64,000 nt of DNA from an uncultured Bacteroidales bacterium. Lineage in GTDB: Bacteria; Bacteroidota; Bacteroidia; Bacteroidales; UBA932. The notes below the pieces were generated by a model. That model saw nothing but the letters and a program-made list of their open reading frames with translations. It was not told where the DNA came from and made no database searches. Position 1 is the first letter of the stretch; each line of letters begins with the position of its first letter. The stretch lies in assembly GCA_900319855.1 (NCBI GenBank), contig ONQC01000016.1:1-64000 (forward strand). The letters are read 5' to 3'. This document shows, one piece after another, positions 42,187-51,567 of the stretch. The position numbers were made by a program, and so were the translations under genes.

Positions 42187-43659
42187 TTATCTGGGCCAGA
42201 GTTTATACTCCACTTTCCACATGCCGTCTTCCTCCGTCAGGTTGAATTTGGTCCGGTCGACGTCCTCCATGAAGAAGGGGTCGTCACAGGTGAACCAGGC
42301 CGAGAAAAGCAGCGGCTGGGTGGCGTCGTCCAGGTCGAACCGGCCTTCCAGTTTCACCAGTTTCACCGTGATGCGGCCGGTCAGCGCCGCATGCTTCGAG
42401 GCGAAAAGGTCGCCTCCCGTCTCCCGGGAATCCACCTGCCAGGCCTTTCCGCCCGTCACATCGGCCTGCCATTCATCATAGGAGCCGGTGAGGGCGATGA
42501 AGGTCCGGGGTTCCGTCAGGCAGATGCTGCCTTTCCGGGTCTCGCCCGGATCCAGGACAAACCGCATCAGGGAGTCCACCGGCGAGAACGTACGGGTATT
42601 CGCGGCGGCACCGTAATCCAGGATACGGGTCGGATTGGGACTGCCGTATTTCGGGAAGAATTCCGTGAGCCTGAGGACATTGCCGCCCGGGGAATTCGCC
42701 CGGCAGCTCCAGGAGGAATCGAACATGTTCCGGAAACTGCGCAAATAGTTGGAGCCGTCCGAGGACACATACAGGTCCGCCGCCAGGTTGCCGCTCCACG
42801 TTCCGTCCGGAGCCTTGATGGCCTGGCGGAGCTGGTAGCCGGTCCCGTTGTTGAGCGCCGCCGTTTTCCAGAGCGGCGAGAAATCCACCACCGGATCATA
42901 CAGGTGGATGTCCACGCTGCCACCTTCTTCTGCGACGGCATAGACGCCCTTCTGCTGGACCAGGGAGAGCGGGGCCGTCACGTCATAGCCGGACTGGTCT
43001 TTCTGCAGGACGGACAGTTCGAAGGAGATCTTGTCGGCACCCGCCGGAAGCACGACTTCCGGCGTCTGGCCGCCGTTGATGAGACAATCCGTCCCGGGCA
43101 CGAGGCTGCCCAGGTCTAGCTGGACGGTCAGGTCTGCGGTAGAGGCCCGGTCGGCCGAAATCTCGAACGGCAGCGTTTCGGCCAGGTAGGGATTCGTCAC
43201 GACGGGGCTTTCCGGGGCCGTCAGGCGCAGCACGGGCAGGACGATTTCCTTCGAGACCGCAATCCGTACGACGCAGTTGCCTTTCGGGTCGACCGTGTAC
43301 CGGGAACCCGGGGCGATGGCGATACCGATCCAGGAAGATTCCTCCCAGATCTCGTCATTGACCAATTCAATGTGCAGCCGGGCTTCCGTGTCCCCTTGGG
43401 CTACGTTCAACGTATGGGACGGAACCCGGAACTGGACCCCTTCGCGGAGGGTCCCGGAGAAAACCAGTCCGAGGGGGAATGCGGCCGGGGCGGGACGGGA
43501 AAAGACCAGGGTGACATCCACGCCGCCGCTTTCAGCCGCAGCGGCATACTCCGATGCGCCGAATTCCACGTCCGGGGCGAAAAACCGTCCGTCTTCTCCT
43601 TTCCGGCAGGCCGGAAGGGCCAATATGCTGAGAAATATCAGGATAGCAATTCTTTTCAT
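42187..43659 (-). CDS. Surface lipoprotein of unknown function
   Basis: A 490-residue lipoprotein (MKRIAILIFLSILALPAC). The first half is beta-rich and reads like two Calx-beta/DUF1735-type sandwich domains (GVDVTLVFSRPAPAAFPLGL, LPFEISADRASTADLTVQLD). The second half starts near DFSPLWKTAALNNGTGYQLR and is aromatic-rich with no family I recognise, ending EEDGMWKVEYKLWP. It is the fourth gene of the six-gene operon, 12 nt after the DUF6850 barrel. Given its partners it may be a surface-exposed ligand-binding subunit of the transporter. Confidence 0.72.
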   Translation of the reverse strand: MKRIAILIFLSILALPACRKGEDGRFFAPDVEFGASEYAAAAESGGVDVTLVFSRPAPAAFPLGLVFSGTLREGVQFRVPSHTLNVAQGDTEARLHIELVNDEIWEESSWIGIAIAPGSRYTVDPKGNCVVRIAVSKEIVLPVLRLTAPESPVVTNPYLAETLPFEISADRASTADLTVQLDLGSLVPGTDCLINGGQTPEVVLPAGADKISFELSVLQKDQSGYDVTAPLSLVQQKGVYAVAEEGGSVDIHLYDPVVDFSPLWKTAALNNGTGYQLRQAIKAPDGTWSGNLAADLYVSSDGSNYLRSFRNMFDSSWSCRANSPGGNVLRLTEFFPKYGSPNPTRILDYGAAANTRTFSPVDSLMRFVLDPGETRKGSICLTEPRTFIALTGSYDEWQADVTGGKAWQVDSRETGGDLFASKHAALTGRITVKLVKLEGRFDLDDATQPLLFSAWFTCDDPFFMEDVDRTKFNLTEEDGMWKVEYKLWPR

Positions 43660-43671
43660 GGCTGGATCAGA

Positions 43672-45231
43672 TTAAAAGGTAAAGAGTCCAAGCGTCAGGG
43701 CGATACGGGACAGGCTGCCCTCCACAGAGGCGTTCCGCAGCCCGCCGTCCAGCCGGACGAAGCCGGTAGCACGGCCGCCCTTGCCCAGGTTCACCGGGAA
43801 CTGCCAGGTCAGGGAGGCCTTCGCATCGAGATAGTCGCTCTGGTAATACGCGCCGTCCGGGACCAGCACTTCCTGGGTGTAGAGATTGTCTTCCTGCAGT
43901 TGCAGGACCATGTCACGGTGCAGGTAACCGCCGGCCGCAGCCGCCAGTTCAACCTTGTGGCCGCGTCGGCTGAAAATCCGGAACGTCCCTTCGACGGATC
44001 CGGTCCATCCGGACGCTTCGAAGGACGATTCGGGCAGATAGCAATGCTTGCCGAAACCGGTGTAACCGCCGCGCACGCCGGCGCTCCATACATAGTCATC
44101 GCCGGTATAGCCGCCGTACAGGTGATAGCCCAGCTCCACATCCAGCGTAGAAAGCATATAGCGGTTCTTGTAGGTATAGAGCGTCTCCCAGGTCTCGGTG
44201 GTGGCTCCGGTCTCGGGGTCTTTGACGCTCGTCAGTTCCTGCAGGTACTCGTCGGCGCCGCCGTCCCGGTACTTCCCTTCGAGACGGAAGTGGTGGAAGA
44301 GGTTGGAACGCCGCAGGGTCATGTCAGCCAGACCCTTGTAAGTAAAGCTGTTGTATGAGCCCGGGCTCTGTTTCTTGTCGCCGTAGGCGTCCAGTTTCCG
44401 GTATTCCGCACCGACGGAAACCACCAGGTTGACAGCCTCACCGGAATACCCGTAGGACAGGTCCCCGAGGACGCGGCCGCCGGCAAACTGGCGCTTGAAC
44501 CCGCTGTAGGCGGCAATCGCTCCGTCCACATGGTCCAGGCCGGACATCTTGTAATAATACAGGTTCGGATAGGACTGGATGGTGGTCAGGTTGGTCAGTT
44601 TTTCCTTGGCATGGCCGTAACCCGCATCCAGGCCGACATGATGGGGCCCGAACGTGACGAGCACCGACGGGACGACCTGCCAGTCCAGATAGCCGGTGCG
44701 CGGACGGGGATCCCGCAGGCCGGAAATATCCGCTACATCATAGACCGTCCGGACACCGAAGGAGACCCGGTCCCAAAGCGGGGCCGTGTACAGGTCGAAG
44801 CCCAGGCCGGCATTGTGCCGGATATAATCTTTCGCAACGGCGCTGCCGTAGATATAAGGAATGGAGAACCAGGGATCCATCACATCGGACCAGGCGCGCT
44901 CTTTCTCGCGGTCCAGGCCGTAATGGAAGGTCCCCTTCATGAACAATTTGTCGCTGAACGTATCATAGCGCAGCGTGGAGAAATCGAAGCCGAGATCGGC
45001 TTTTCCCTGCTGGGCCAGGTGGAAATCGCCCGCTTCCCGGAAGACGCCCAGTTCCGTACGGCTGCCCGCGGAAGGCTGGGACAGGCCCATGCCGGCCGCA
45101 TTGTTGGTCAGGGCGAAAGGCTGGAGCAGTTCTTCCAGCGTCTGGCGCTGGAAATCGGAAGGGCGGGACTCCTGGCCGTGGAGGCCGGCGCAGACAAGCA
45201 GCAAGGCGGCCGGTAACATCATCTTTTTCAT
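43672..45231 (-). CDS. DUF6850 family outer-membrane beta-barrel protein
   Basis: A 519-residue protein with a Sec signal (MKKMMLPAALLLVCAGLHGQ). It has a long run of alternating amphipathic strands (LKYRDGG-like turns, GDLSYGYSGEAVNLVVSVGA, YVWSAGVRGGYTGF), ending LSRIALTLGLFTF with the terminal Phe of BAM substrates. Early residues NNAAGMGLSQPSAGSRTELG are typical of DUF6850. It should be an outer-membrane barrel of unknown cargo. Its ATG overlaps the DUF4876 stop by 4 nt, so translation is coupled. Confidence 0.82.
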   Translation of the reverse strand: MKKMMLPAALLLVCAGLHGQESRPSDFQRQTLEELLQPFALTNNAAGMGLSQPSAGSRTELGVFREAGDFHLAQQGKADLGFDFSTLRYDTFSDKLFMKGTFHYGLDREKERAWSDVMDPWFSIPYIYGSAVAKDYIRHNAGLGFDLYTAPLWDRVSFGVRTVYDVADISGLRDPRPRTGYLDWQVVPSVLVTFGPHHVGLDAGYGHAKEKLTNLTTIQSYPNLYYYKMSGLDHVDGAIAAYSGFKRQFAGGRVLGDLSYGYSGEAVNLVVSVGAEYRKLDAYGDKKQSPGSYNSFTYKGLADMTLRRSNLFHHFRLEGKYRDGGADEYLQELTSVKDPETGATTETWETLYTYKNRYMLSTLDVELGYHLYGGYTGDDYVWSAGVRGGYTGFGKHCYLPESSFEASGWTGSVEGTFRIFSRRGHKVELAAAAGGYLHRDMVLQLQEDNLYTQEVLVPDGAYYQSDYLDAKASLTWQFPVNLGKGGRATGFVRLDGGLRNASVEGSLSRIALTLGLFTF

Positions 45232-46445
45232 CGCAGACCCTCCTTTTCATAATTCCGCGGCGTCGGGTCCGTGCAGACCGTGAAATCCGCAGAGCTGTTG
45301 TTCGTATCCATCAGGTAGACACGGCCGCCTTCCGTCCGGGAGACCTTCCGCTCCACCGACTCATGGTTATAACCGTTCACGGCCGTAATGACCGCATAGC
45401 CGGCGTCGATGTCGCCCTGGAGGCGCTTCGTATTCACATCCGGAGCGGTCTGGGCCGGCTTCCGCAGGCACTCCACGCCGTCGATGACCACGGATTTGTG
45501 GATCCGGCGGAACATCTCTCCCGAGGTTTTGCCCCGCTGGTAGACTTCCGGCCAGGATAGTACATCCTCGTCCGTCTCGAACAGGACCACGGCATTGGGA
45601 CCGCCGCTGATCAGGTTCAGCACCTGGATATTCGTAGAGTTGGAGATCAGCGGCAGCATCGGGACGTCCGGGTTGCCGGAGCCCTCGATGGGCTTCACCT
45701 CAAAGTCGGCATGGGACAGGTCCACGGATGTCGCGGCGCTCTCGATATGGTTCCGCGCGCTCTTGGCCGCAACCACGATGCTGCCACCCGGCTGGACCGG
45801 ATAATCCGTGCCGCCGCCGGGGAACCGGACGATCTGGCGCATGTAGATGGAATCCGGATTGTCCTTGGCGGGATAGGCTGCCGGAGTGACCGACTCGGCC
45901 AGGCCCAGGTATTTCCCGTCGATATAGAGGACTTCGTCCGAGTTGTTGAAGATCTCGACATAAGAGTCGGTCGTATAGGTCCGGTCCATGTTGTCCCGCG
46001 TTCCGGAATAATAGACCTTTGATATCAGCAGGCCCTTGAGCACGGCGGCGGTCAGGGAGATCTTGAAATCTTCCGCCTCGAAAATCTTCTGGTTCATCAG
46101 GGAGACCCCGACCATTACCCGCGCATTGTCCTCGACGGCAGCGGGCTCTTTCAGCAGCGCCTTGTACTGCGCCCCGGTCAGTTCCATGCCCGTGACGATG
46201 TCGTAGATGCCGGGGACGACGGACGGGACCGTGACCATGCCGCAGATATCGGTTTCGAATTCATAATCCACGCCGCCCCGCAAGTACACCTTCTGCCCGG
46301 CATAGAACGCATTGGAATGGCATTCCTCCGGCATGGTGAATTCCAGGAGGAACGCCTCGGTGCCCGCGGGCGCCTCCCGCCGGCAGGAAAGTGCCAGGGG
46401 CAGGGCCGCAAAGGCTATGGCAATCAGTATGATAATCCTTTTCAT
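45228..46445 (-). CDS. DUF4876 domain lipoprotein
   Basis: A 405-residue lipoprotein (MKRIIILIAIAFAALPLALSC). After a prealbumin-like domain (VYLRGGVDYEFETDICGMVT) the DUF4876 part has DSYVEIFNNSDEVLYIDGKY, VRFPGGGTDYPVQPGGSIVV and ATSVDLSHADFEV, which resembles lamin-tail-type folds. The role is unknown; the family is encoded beside TonB receptors. It starts 4 nt after the receptor stop and overlaps the DUF6850 start. Confidence 0.85.
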   Translation of the reverse strand: MKRIIILIAIAFAALPLALSCRREAPAGTEAFLLEFTMPEECHSNAFYAGQKVYLRGGVDYEFETDICGMVTVPSVVPGIYDIVTGMELTGAQYKALLKEPAAVEDNARVMVGVSLMNQKIFEAEDFKISLTAAVLKGLLISKVYYSGTRDNMDRTYTTDSYVEIFNNSDEVLYIDGKYLGLAESVTPAAYPAKDNPDSIYMRQIVRFPGGGTDYPVQPGGSIVVAAKSARNHIESAATSVDLSHADFEVKPIEGSGNPDVPMLPLISNSTNIQVLNLISGGPNAVVLFETDEDVLSWPEVYQRGKTSGEMFRRIHKSVVIDGVECLRKPAQTAPDVNTKRLQGDIDAGYAVITAVNGYNHESVERKVSRTEGGRVYLMDTNNSSADFTVCTDPTPRNYEKEGLR

Positions 46446-46449
46446 CTTC

Positions 46450-49221
46450 CTAGATCTTTACGTACATCTCAACGCCGAAGGAGAAGGTTCCCGTATTCCG
46501 CTCGGTCAGGGTGCCGGAGTAGGAACTGGACTGGTACGGCATATAATAGAATGCGTTGTTGACGAAGAACGAGAAACCGAAGTTCTTGGACACGTCCTTG
46601 GTCAGGCGCATGTTCATCAGCCAGATAGCCGGCTGGGTAACCGGCTGGCTGTCAGCAGGATTCCTCCGCTGGGCCGAGAGCAAGATCCCCTTGATCCGGG
46701 TCTCGGGGTCATCCAGCATGGCCTGCGTGATCTCGTGGTAGGACAGGTCGGTGTCGATCCATGCGAACGGGTCGCTCTTCTGGTTGGTCGTATGACGGTA
46801 GGAATAGAAGACGACCTGGTTGGAAGCCGAGATGACCATCTTCATCCGCGGGATGTTGCAGACCAGCCGGAGATTGGCGCTGAACCGGCGGTCGATGCTC
46901 TTCTGCAGGCCGGCCGGATATTCCAGCTTGAACGGCGGCGTGTTGGAACCGCCCTGGGCATAGACCGACCCGGCCGGGATGCCGGAAGGGCTGGAGTAGT
47001 TGCGGCCCGTGTTCCACGTCTGGGTCTCCATATACGCACCGCTCAGCAGGACGCTGGTACGGATGGGCTTGATCTGGCCGAAATTGATGTCGAACTCGAC
47101 TCCCCGGTCCAGGCTGGCCTGGGTGTTGCCGATCCGGCCGCTGGTCGTGAAGACGGTATCCACCCGCGCCGGGTTCTTCCAGTCGAGGGATGGACGGCCT
47201 TCCGCATCCACCTGGATGCCCTGGACGGCCGTATAGTAATTGGAGTAATAGATGCTGTATTCGGTCAGGTTGCCGAAGCCGTTCTTCATGTAATCCCGGT
47301 ATGCAACCACGGAGAAGGACATCCCGTTCGGGAAATTCATGTCGAAGCCCACTTCGGACTTGCTGTTGGTCGCGTTCTTGAGGGCGTTGTTCCGCTCAAC
47401 CTCGGTGACCTTGGTGTTGTAGACGACCATCCGGTTGCCGGCATCGGCAGGCAGGTAGGACGCTGCCTCCCGGTCGGTGTACTTGGGTTCGGGATAGAGA
47501 TGCGACAGGCCCGGAGTCTTGTTGCTCTGGCCCCAGCCGCCGCGCAGCGTCAGCCACGGCGTCAGCTTCAGGGACCCGTTGAAACGGGGAGAGAAGGACT
47601 CCACCTGCTCCGGCAGACCCGGCTGCAGCATGTCGAAACGGATACCGCCCTGGACCTTGAGTTCCACGGTCTTGCCGATCGACCAGGTCAGGTTGTCCTC
47701 CAAGTATGCGGACGCCTGGTTCAGGGACGGGATGTCGTAATACGGCCGCGGGCGCCCGTTGTTGGTGGGCCGGAGCGGCATGAAATCGTCGTCGTTGTAG
47801 AAGCCCCGCGCCTTGTTGGACTCATAGCGGTATTCCACACCCATGTTGAACCGCTGTTTCACGGTTTCGGTGTTGGCCGTGAAGACATTGCCCACCTTGG
47901 CGTAGAAATTCCGGGGGCGGGAGACGGTACCGCCGCCGGCCCGGTAGGATTCGGTGATGTACGGCACCTGATAGTAGCCGTCGGTCAGCGAGGTGATGAC
48001 CGGAAGGCCGCCGTCTGCGGACACGATGCTGGAGGTACGGCTCTCGGAATTGGTCAGCGTGAAGCCCAGCGCGTAGGTCATCGAGCGGGACAGCGGCTTG
48101 TTCAGCGACAGGCGTCCATTGTGGGTCAGGCGCAGCGTATACTGCTCCTGGGTGGTTTCGGTGCCCTCGACCAGCAGGTCCGGATCATTGGTCCGCAGGT
48201 CCACGATACCGTTGACATTGAACTTCGTCGTAGAAGACCATACGCCCATGGTGTTGCTGTAGGTGACGCCGCCGCTCACGCGGTCGAAGGAGCGGTTCTT
48301 GACGCGCGGATCGCCCGACGCCCGCGCATAATCCGCATTGACGTTCAGGCTACCGGCCTTCTTGCCGAATTTCCAGCCCTTGCCGAGGGATGTGTTGAAC
48401 GTGGTCGGATTGACCTTCGCCCGCACCTCGAACGGCGTGTAACCGGCCTTGGTGTTGACGATGACCGCACCGGAGGTCAGGTCGCCGTATTCGGCGGAGG
48501 GGATACCCCGGATGACCTCGACGGACTCGATGTTGTCCGCACTAATCTGGCGCAGGTCCACACCGGAACCGCCCGAAGAACCGCTGACCTTGTCGGAAAG
48601 GGATGCGTTGTCGGACAGCGGGACACCGTCCATCATGATGGAGGTACCGAAGGCATTGTTCGCCGTGGCGGAACTGAGGGTACGGATGGTCAGTTTTTCC
48701 TCAGAGGTCATGTCAGAAGAGGTCATCAGCTGGCCCGGAAGGAGCTGCATGATGTCCTTCAGGCTGGTCGCCTGGAGGTGGTCGATCGCCATTCGGCCGA
48801 TGCTGGAACTGGTGGAGGAACCTGCAGCGCTGGATTTCGCCGTGACCACGACCTCTTCGAGGGCGAGGGTAGATTCCTGGATCCGCACCGTCAGGACGGT
48901 GTCTTTCTGAAAGCGGAACTTTGCCGAATAATCCTCGAAACCCAGCATCTGGATGGAGAGCGTCGCTTCGCCCGCCGGGACTTTTTCCAGCGACGCAGAA
49001 CCATCCGCGTCGGTAATGGCAAAGATGCCATAATCGGTCAGCAGACAGGCGGCGCCCGGAACGGGTTGTCCGTCGGTGTCGGATAGGACGGTCAGTTGCA
49101 AGGTAAGGGATTTCGCCCGCGATTGGGCTGCGGCCATGTTCCCATGAAAAAGGAGGGCCATGGACAGGAAAGCTGCCAGAGCCAGGGGGAAGAAACGTTT
49201 TCCCGGTAGCTTGTGGATCAT
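46450..49221 (-). CDS. TonB-dependent outer-membrane receptor
   Basis: A 923-residue receptor. A signal peptide (MIHKLPGKRFFPLALAAFLS) is followed by a carboxypeptidase-D regulatory-like domain (LTDYGIFAITDADGSASLEK) and a TonB box region (LALEEVVVTAKSS). The plug has TIRTLSSATANNAFGTSIMM and ISADNIESVEVIRGIPSAEY; the 22-strand barrel ends FSFGVEMYVKI. It lacks the SusC-specific features and has no SusD partner; DUF4876, DUF6850 and protease genes follow instead. Cargo is unknown; siderophore, peptide or cofactor uptake is more plausible than starch-like glycans. Confidence 0.92.
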   Translation of the reverse strand: MIHKLPGKRFFPLALAAFLSMALLFHGNMAAAQSRAKSLTLQLTVLSDTDGQPVPGAACLLTDYGIFAITDADGSASLEKVPAGEATLSIQMLGFEDYSAKFRFQKDTVLTVRIQESTLALEEVVVTAKSSAAGSSTSSSIGRMAIDHLQATSLKDIMQLLPGQLMTSSDMTSEEKLTIRTLSSATANNAFGTSIMMDGVPLSDNASLSDKVSGSSGGSGVDLRQISADNIESVEVIRGIPSAEYGDLTSGAVIVNTKAGYTPFEVRAKVNPTTFNTSLGKGWKFGKKAGSLNVNADYARASGDPRVKNRSFDRVSGGVTYSNTMGVWSSTTKFNVNGIVDLRTNDPDLLVEGTETTQEQYTLRLTHNGRLSLNKPLSRSMTYALGFTLTNSESRTSSIVSADGGLPVITSLTDGYYQVPYITESYRAGGGTVSRPRNFYAKVGNVFTANTETVKQRFNMGVEYRYESNKARGFYNDDDFMPLRPTNNGRPRPYYDIPSLNQASAYLEDNLTWSIGKTVELKVQGGIRFDMLQPGLPEQVESFSPRFNGSLKLTPWLTLRGGWGQSNKTPGLSHLYPEPKYTDREAASYLPADAGNRMVVYNTKVTEVERNNALKNATNSKSEVGFDMNFPNGMSFSVVAYRDYMKNGFGNLTEYSIYYSNYYTAVQGIQVDAEGRPSLDWKNPARVDTVFTTSGRIGNTQASLDRGVEFDINFGQIKPIRTSVLLSGAYMETQTWNTGRNYSSPSGIPAGSVYAQGGSNTPPFKLEYPAGLQKSIDRRFSANLRLVCNIPRMKMVISASNQVVFYSYRHTTNQKSDPFAWIDTDLSYHEITQAMLDDPETRIKGILLSAQRRNPADSQPVTQPAIWLMNMRLTKDVSKNFGFSFFVNNAFYYMPYQSSSYSGTLTERNTGTFSFGVEMYVKI

Positions 49222-49357
49222 AATCTTATCATTCAGGGAGTTCGAATCAGCCGGAAATGATCATGGAAAGAACATTTTTCCGATTGAACCAGCCGAATTT
49301 CCATCCCATTTTAGAAATGTAAAGGTCGGACAATAAAATGAATAAAACAAAACATAT

Positions 49358-49365
49358 TATCTTTG
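49358..49365 (+). promoter_or_regulatory. -7 box TATCTTTG almost on the M15 start codon
   Basis: An exact TAnnTTTG match ends 6 nt before the chosen ATG at 49371. With the usual distance from box to transcription start, the mRNA would start at or within a few bases of the ATG (leaderless or nearly so). Confidence 0.6.
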
Positions 49366-49370
49366 CAGCC

Positions 49371-50051
49371 ATGAAATCGTATCGCGTCCTCATCCTTTGG
49401 ATTTCCATCTTCCTGCTGGCCGGCTGCAGCTCGCGGCAGACTGGTGCGCAGGCATCCCTGCCACAAGCCGATACGCTATCCGTCCCGGACACGGTGTTTG
49501 CCGCCATGCCCATCCCGGCGGAAGTGGAGGCGCGGATGCGCGGAGTCACCTGGCCAGAAGGTGCGGAAATCGCCCTGGATGACCTGCGCTACCTCCGGCT
49601 TACCTACTGCGATTTCGAGGGCCGCACCCGGACCGGGGAAATGGTCTGCAACAAGCTGATCGCCAGCGATCTGATTGACATTTTCCGCGCCCTCTACCAG
49701 GCCCGCTATCCCATCCGGAGCATCCGGCTGGCCGACGATTTCGGCGGCTCGGACGAAGCCTCCATGGAAGCGGATAACACTTCCTGCTTTAACTACCGCC
49801 TGCGCCCGGGCCAGCGCATCCTGTCCAAGCACGCCCTCGGCCTCGCCGTCGACATCAACCCTTTGGAGAATCCGTATGTCCGGTATGGGAAAGTGCAGCC
49901 TGCCAGCGCCGAACCCTTCGCGGACCGGGAAAAAGATTTCCCCCACAAGATCGATCCCACGGACCTGTGCTACCGCCTGTTCCGCGAGCGGGGCTTCTAC
50001 TGGGGCGGCAGCTGGCAGAAGCACAAAGACTACCAGCACTTCGAGAAATAA
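49371..50051 (+). CDS. M15 family D-Ala-D-Ala carboxypeptidase-like lipoprotein
   Basis: A 226-residue lipoprotein (MKSYRVLILWISIFLLAGC). The zinc site of M15 peptidases is visible: His and Asp in SKHALGLAVDINP, and the later His in KDYQHFEK, with the preceding segment RSIRLADDFGGSDEASMEAD typical of the M15C (VanY/endolysin-like) group. It should trim peptidoglycan stem peptides in the periplasm. The in-frame ATG at 49338 lies upstream of the promoter box and is not preferred. It converges with the SusD gene across a terminator. Confidence 0.88.
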   Translation: MKSYRVLILWISIFLLAGCSSRQTGAQASLPQADTLSVPDTVFAAMPIPAEVEARMRGVTWPEGAEIALDDLRYLRLTYCDFEGRTRTGEMVCNKLIASDLIDIFRALYQARYPIRSIRLADDFGGSDEASMEADNTSCFNYRLRPGQRILSKHALGLAVDINPLENPYVRYGKVQPASAEPFADREKDFPHKIDPTDLCYRLFRERGFYWGGSWQKHKDYQHFEK

Positions 50052-50058
50052 ACCAAAA

Positions 50059-50084
50059 AAAAGCAGCCCGCGAAGGCTGCTTTT
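50059..50084. terminator. Bidirectional terminator between M15 and SusD genes
   Basis: AAAAGCAGCC (50059-50068) and GGCTGCTTTT (50075-50084) form a perfect stem with a 6-nt loop, with A-run before and T-run after, between convergent genes. Confidence 0.85.
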
Positions 50085-50102
50085 CTTTTGGATAAGAAGG
50101 GC

Positions 50103-51554
50103 TTAATAGCCCGGATTCTGCTGGTCTGCCAGGCTCGGATTCGCATCCATCTCCGCCTTCGGAATCGGCAGGACGATCATATAGAAGGTCCGGTCGAAAT
50201 CCAGGTACTTGGAATAGTGGGCGGGCACCTTGCTGACCTTCGAGTCTTTCGCATCGACACGCTGGACGCGGAGGTTGTTGCGCATCAGGTCATACAGGCG
50301 GTGGCCTTCACCCACCAGTTCCTTGCGGCGTTCCAAGAGCACCCGATCGAGCGTGACGGTCTCGCCTTCGACCGTATTGTCCGGATTGGCACGACGCACG
50401 ATCGGATCCAGGTACTTCACGGCATTGGCGTTGTCTTCCAGCTTGCAGGCCGCCTCTGCGGCGTTCAGGTAAGCCTCGGACAGACGGATCAGCGGGATGT
50501 TCGCATCGGCGATCGCCTCTCCTTCCTGCGGCTGGAACTTGTTGACATACGGGATCTTGCTGGCAATCTTGATGATCTTGTTACGGACATCTTTCGGGTC
50601 GCTCTGCAGCAACTTGTAGAACGAGACGGTCACGCAATAATCCTTGTAGCCGCTGCCGGAATTCAGGTAGCCGAGACTTTCCTTGCCGGGACTGTCGGTC
50701 GTCAGGTTGACGATCTCCAGCAGCACCTCGCCGGGCTTCCCGGCATTGGCGTCGTTGGACCAGGCCGTCGGGTACTCCTCGTTGGTCCACAGGGCATACC
50801 CATTCTCCTCGGCGCCTTCGATCGCCTCCTGGGCGGTCTTCAGGGCCTTGGCGTTGTCGCCCTTGTACAGGTACACGCGGCTGAGCAGCGTCAGCGCGCC
50901 CCATTTGTTCAGGTGGCCTTTCTGGAAGTCCTCGCCGATCAGTTCGCAGCCTTCCGTGAGGTCGGAGATGACCTGGTCATAGCACTGGGCCACCGTGCTG
51001 CGGGCCGGCTTGCTGTTGATGTCCGCGGCCTTGTCCACGAGCGGAACACCCAGGGAAGCACCGCCGTCCATCGTATAAGGATAGCTGTACAGGCGGAGCA
51101 GGTCGAAATAGGCCAGGGCCCGCAGGCATTTCGCCTCACCCTTGATGTTGTCGCGCAGGGTCTTCTCATCATCGTTCTGGGTCGGCAGCTGGTCGATCTT
51201 GTTCAGGACGATGTTGCAGTTGGCGATCATGTTGTACAGGTAAGACCAGTGCGAGGCGGGCGCATTGTCCTTGGAGAAGTTGAAACGGTAGTAGTTGCCG
51301 GTACGCTTGGTCGAGGAGACGGCGATCATGTCGTCGGCGGTCACATCGGCATAATACACCAGCCGGCCGGAGTAGGCATACGGATCCTGCATCGTATTGT
51401 AGACGCTGTTCAGGGCATATTTCGCTTCGGACACCAGCTGGATGCTCGTTTCGGACGGAACGCGCGTCGAGGGCTCCAGGTCCAGCCAGTCATTGCCGCA
51501 GGATACGGCAGCCGCGCACAGGGCTATAAGGGAAAAGATTCTATAGGTTTTCAT
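50103..51554 (-). CDS. SusD/RagB family nutrient-binding lipoprotein
   Basis: A 483-residue lipoprotein (MKTYRIFSLIALCAAAVSC; an in-frame ATG at 51566 is one base after the SusC stop and adds MPRN). SusD signs are CGNDWLDLEPSTRVPSE, TPR helices (GEAKCLRALAYFDLLRLYSY, LTLLSRVYLYKGDNAKALKT), IPLIRLSEAYLNAAEAACKL and LLERRKELVGEGHRLYDLMR. It caps the SusC pore and binds the substrate at the cell surface. No glycosidase, lyase or regulator gene accompanies this pair in the window. Confidence 0.95.
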   Translation of the reverse strand: MKTYRIFSLIALCAAAVSCGNDWLDLEPSTRVPSETSIQLVSEAKYALNSVYNTMQDPYAYSGRLVYYADVTADDMIAVSSTKRTGNYYRFNFSKDNAPASHWSYLYNMIANCNIVLNKIDQLPTQNDDEKTLRDNIKGEAKCLRALAYFDLLRLYSYPYTMDGGASLGVPLVDKAADINSKPARSTVAQCYDQVISDLTEGCELIGEDFQKGHLNKWGALTLLSRVYLYKGDNAKALKTAQEAIEGAEENGYALWTNEEYPTAWSNDANAGKPGEVLLEIVNLTTDSPGKESLGYLNSGSGYKDYCVTVSFYKLLQSDPKDVRNKIIKIASKIPYVNKFQPQEGEAIADANIPLIRLSEAYLNAAEAACKLEDNANAVKYLDPIVRRANPDNTVEGETVTLDRVLLERRKELVGEGHRLYDLMRNNLRVQRVDAKDSKVSKVPAHYSKYLDFDRTFYMIVLPIPKAEMDANPSLADQQNPGY

Positions 51555-51567
51555 GTTCCGTGGCATT

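Noticed and set aside
46312..49086. 924-codon frame antisense to the TonB receptor
   Set aside because: Mirror of the receptor gene; no domain content.
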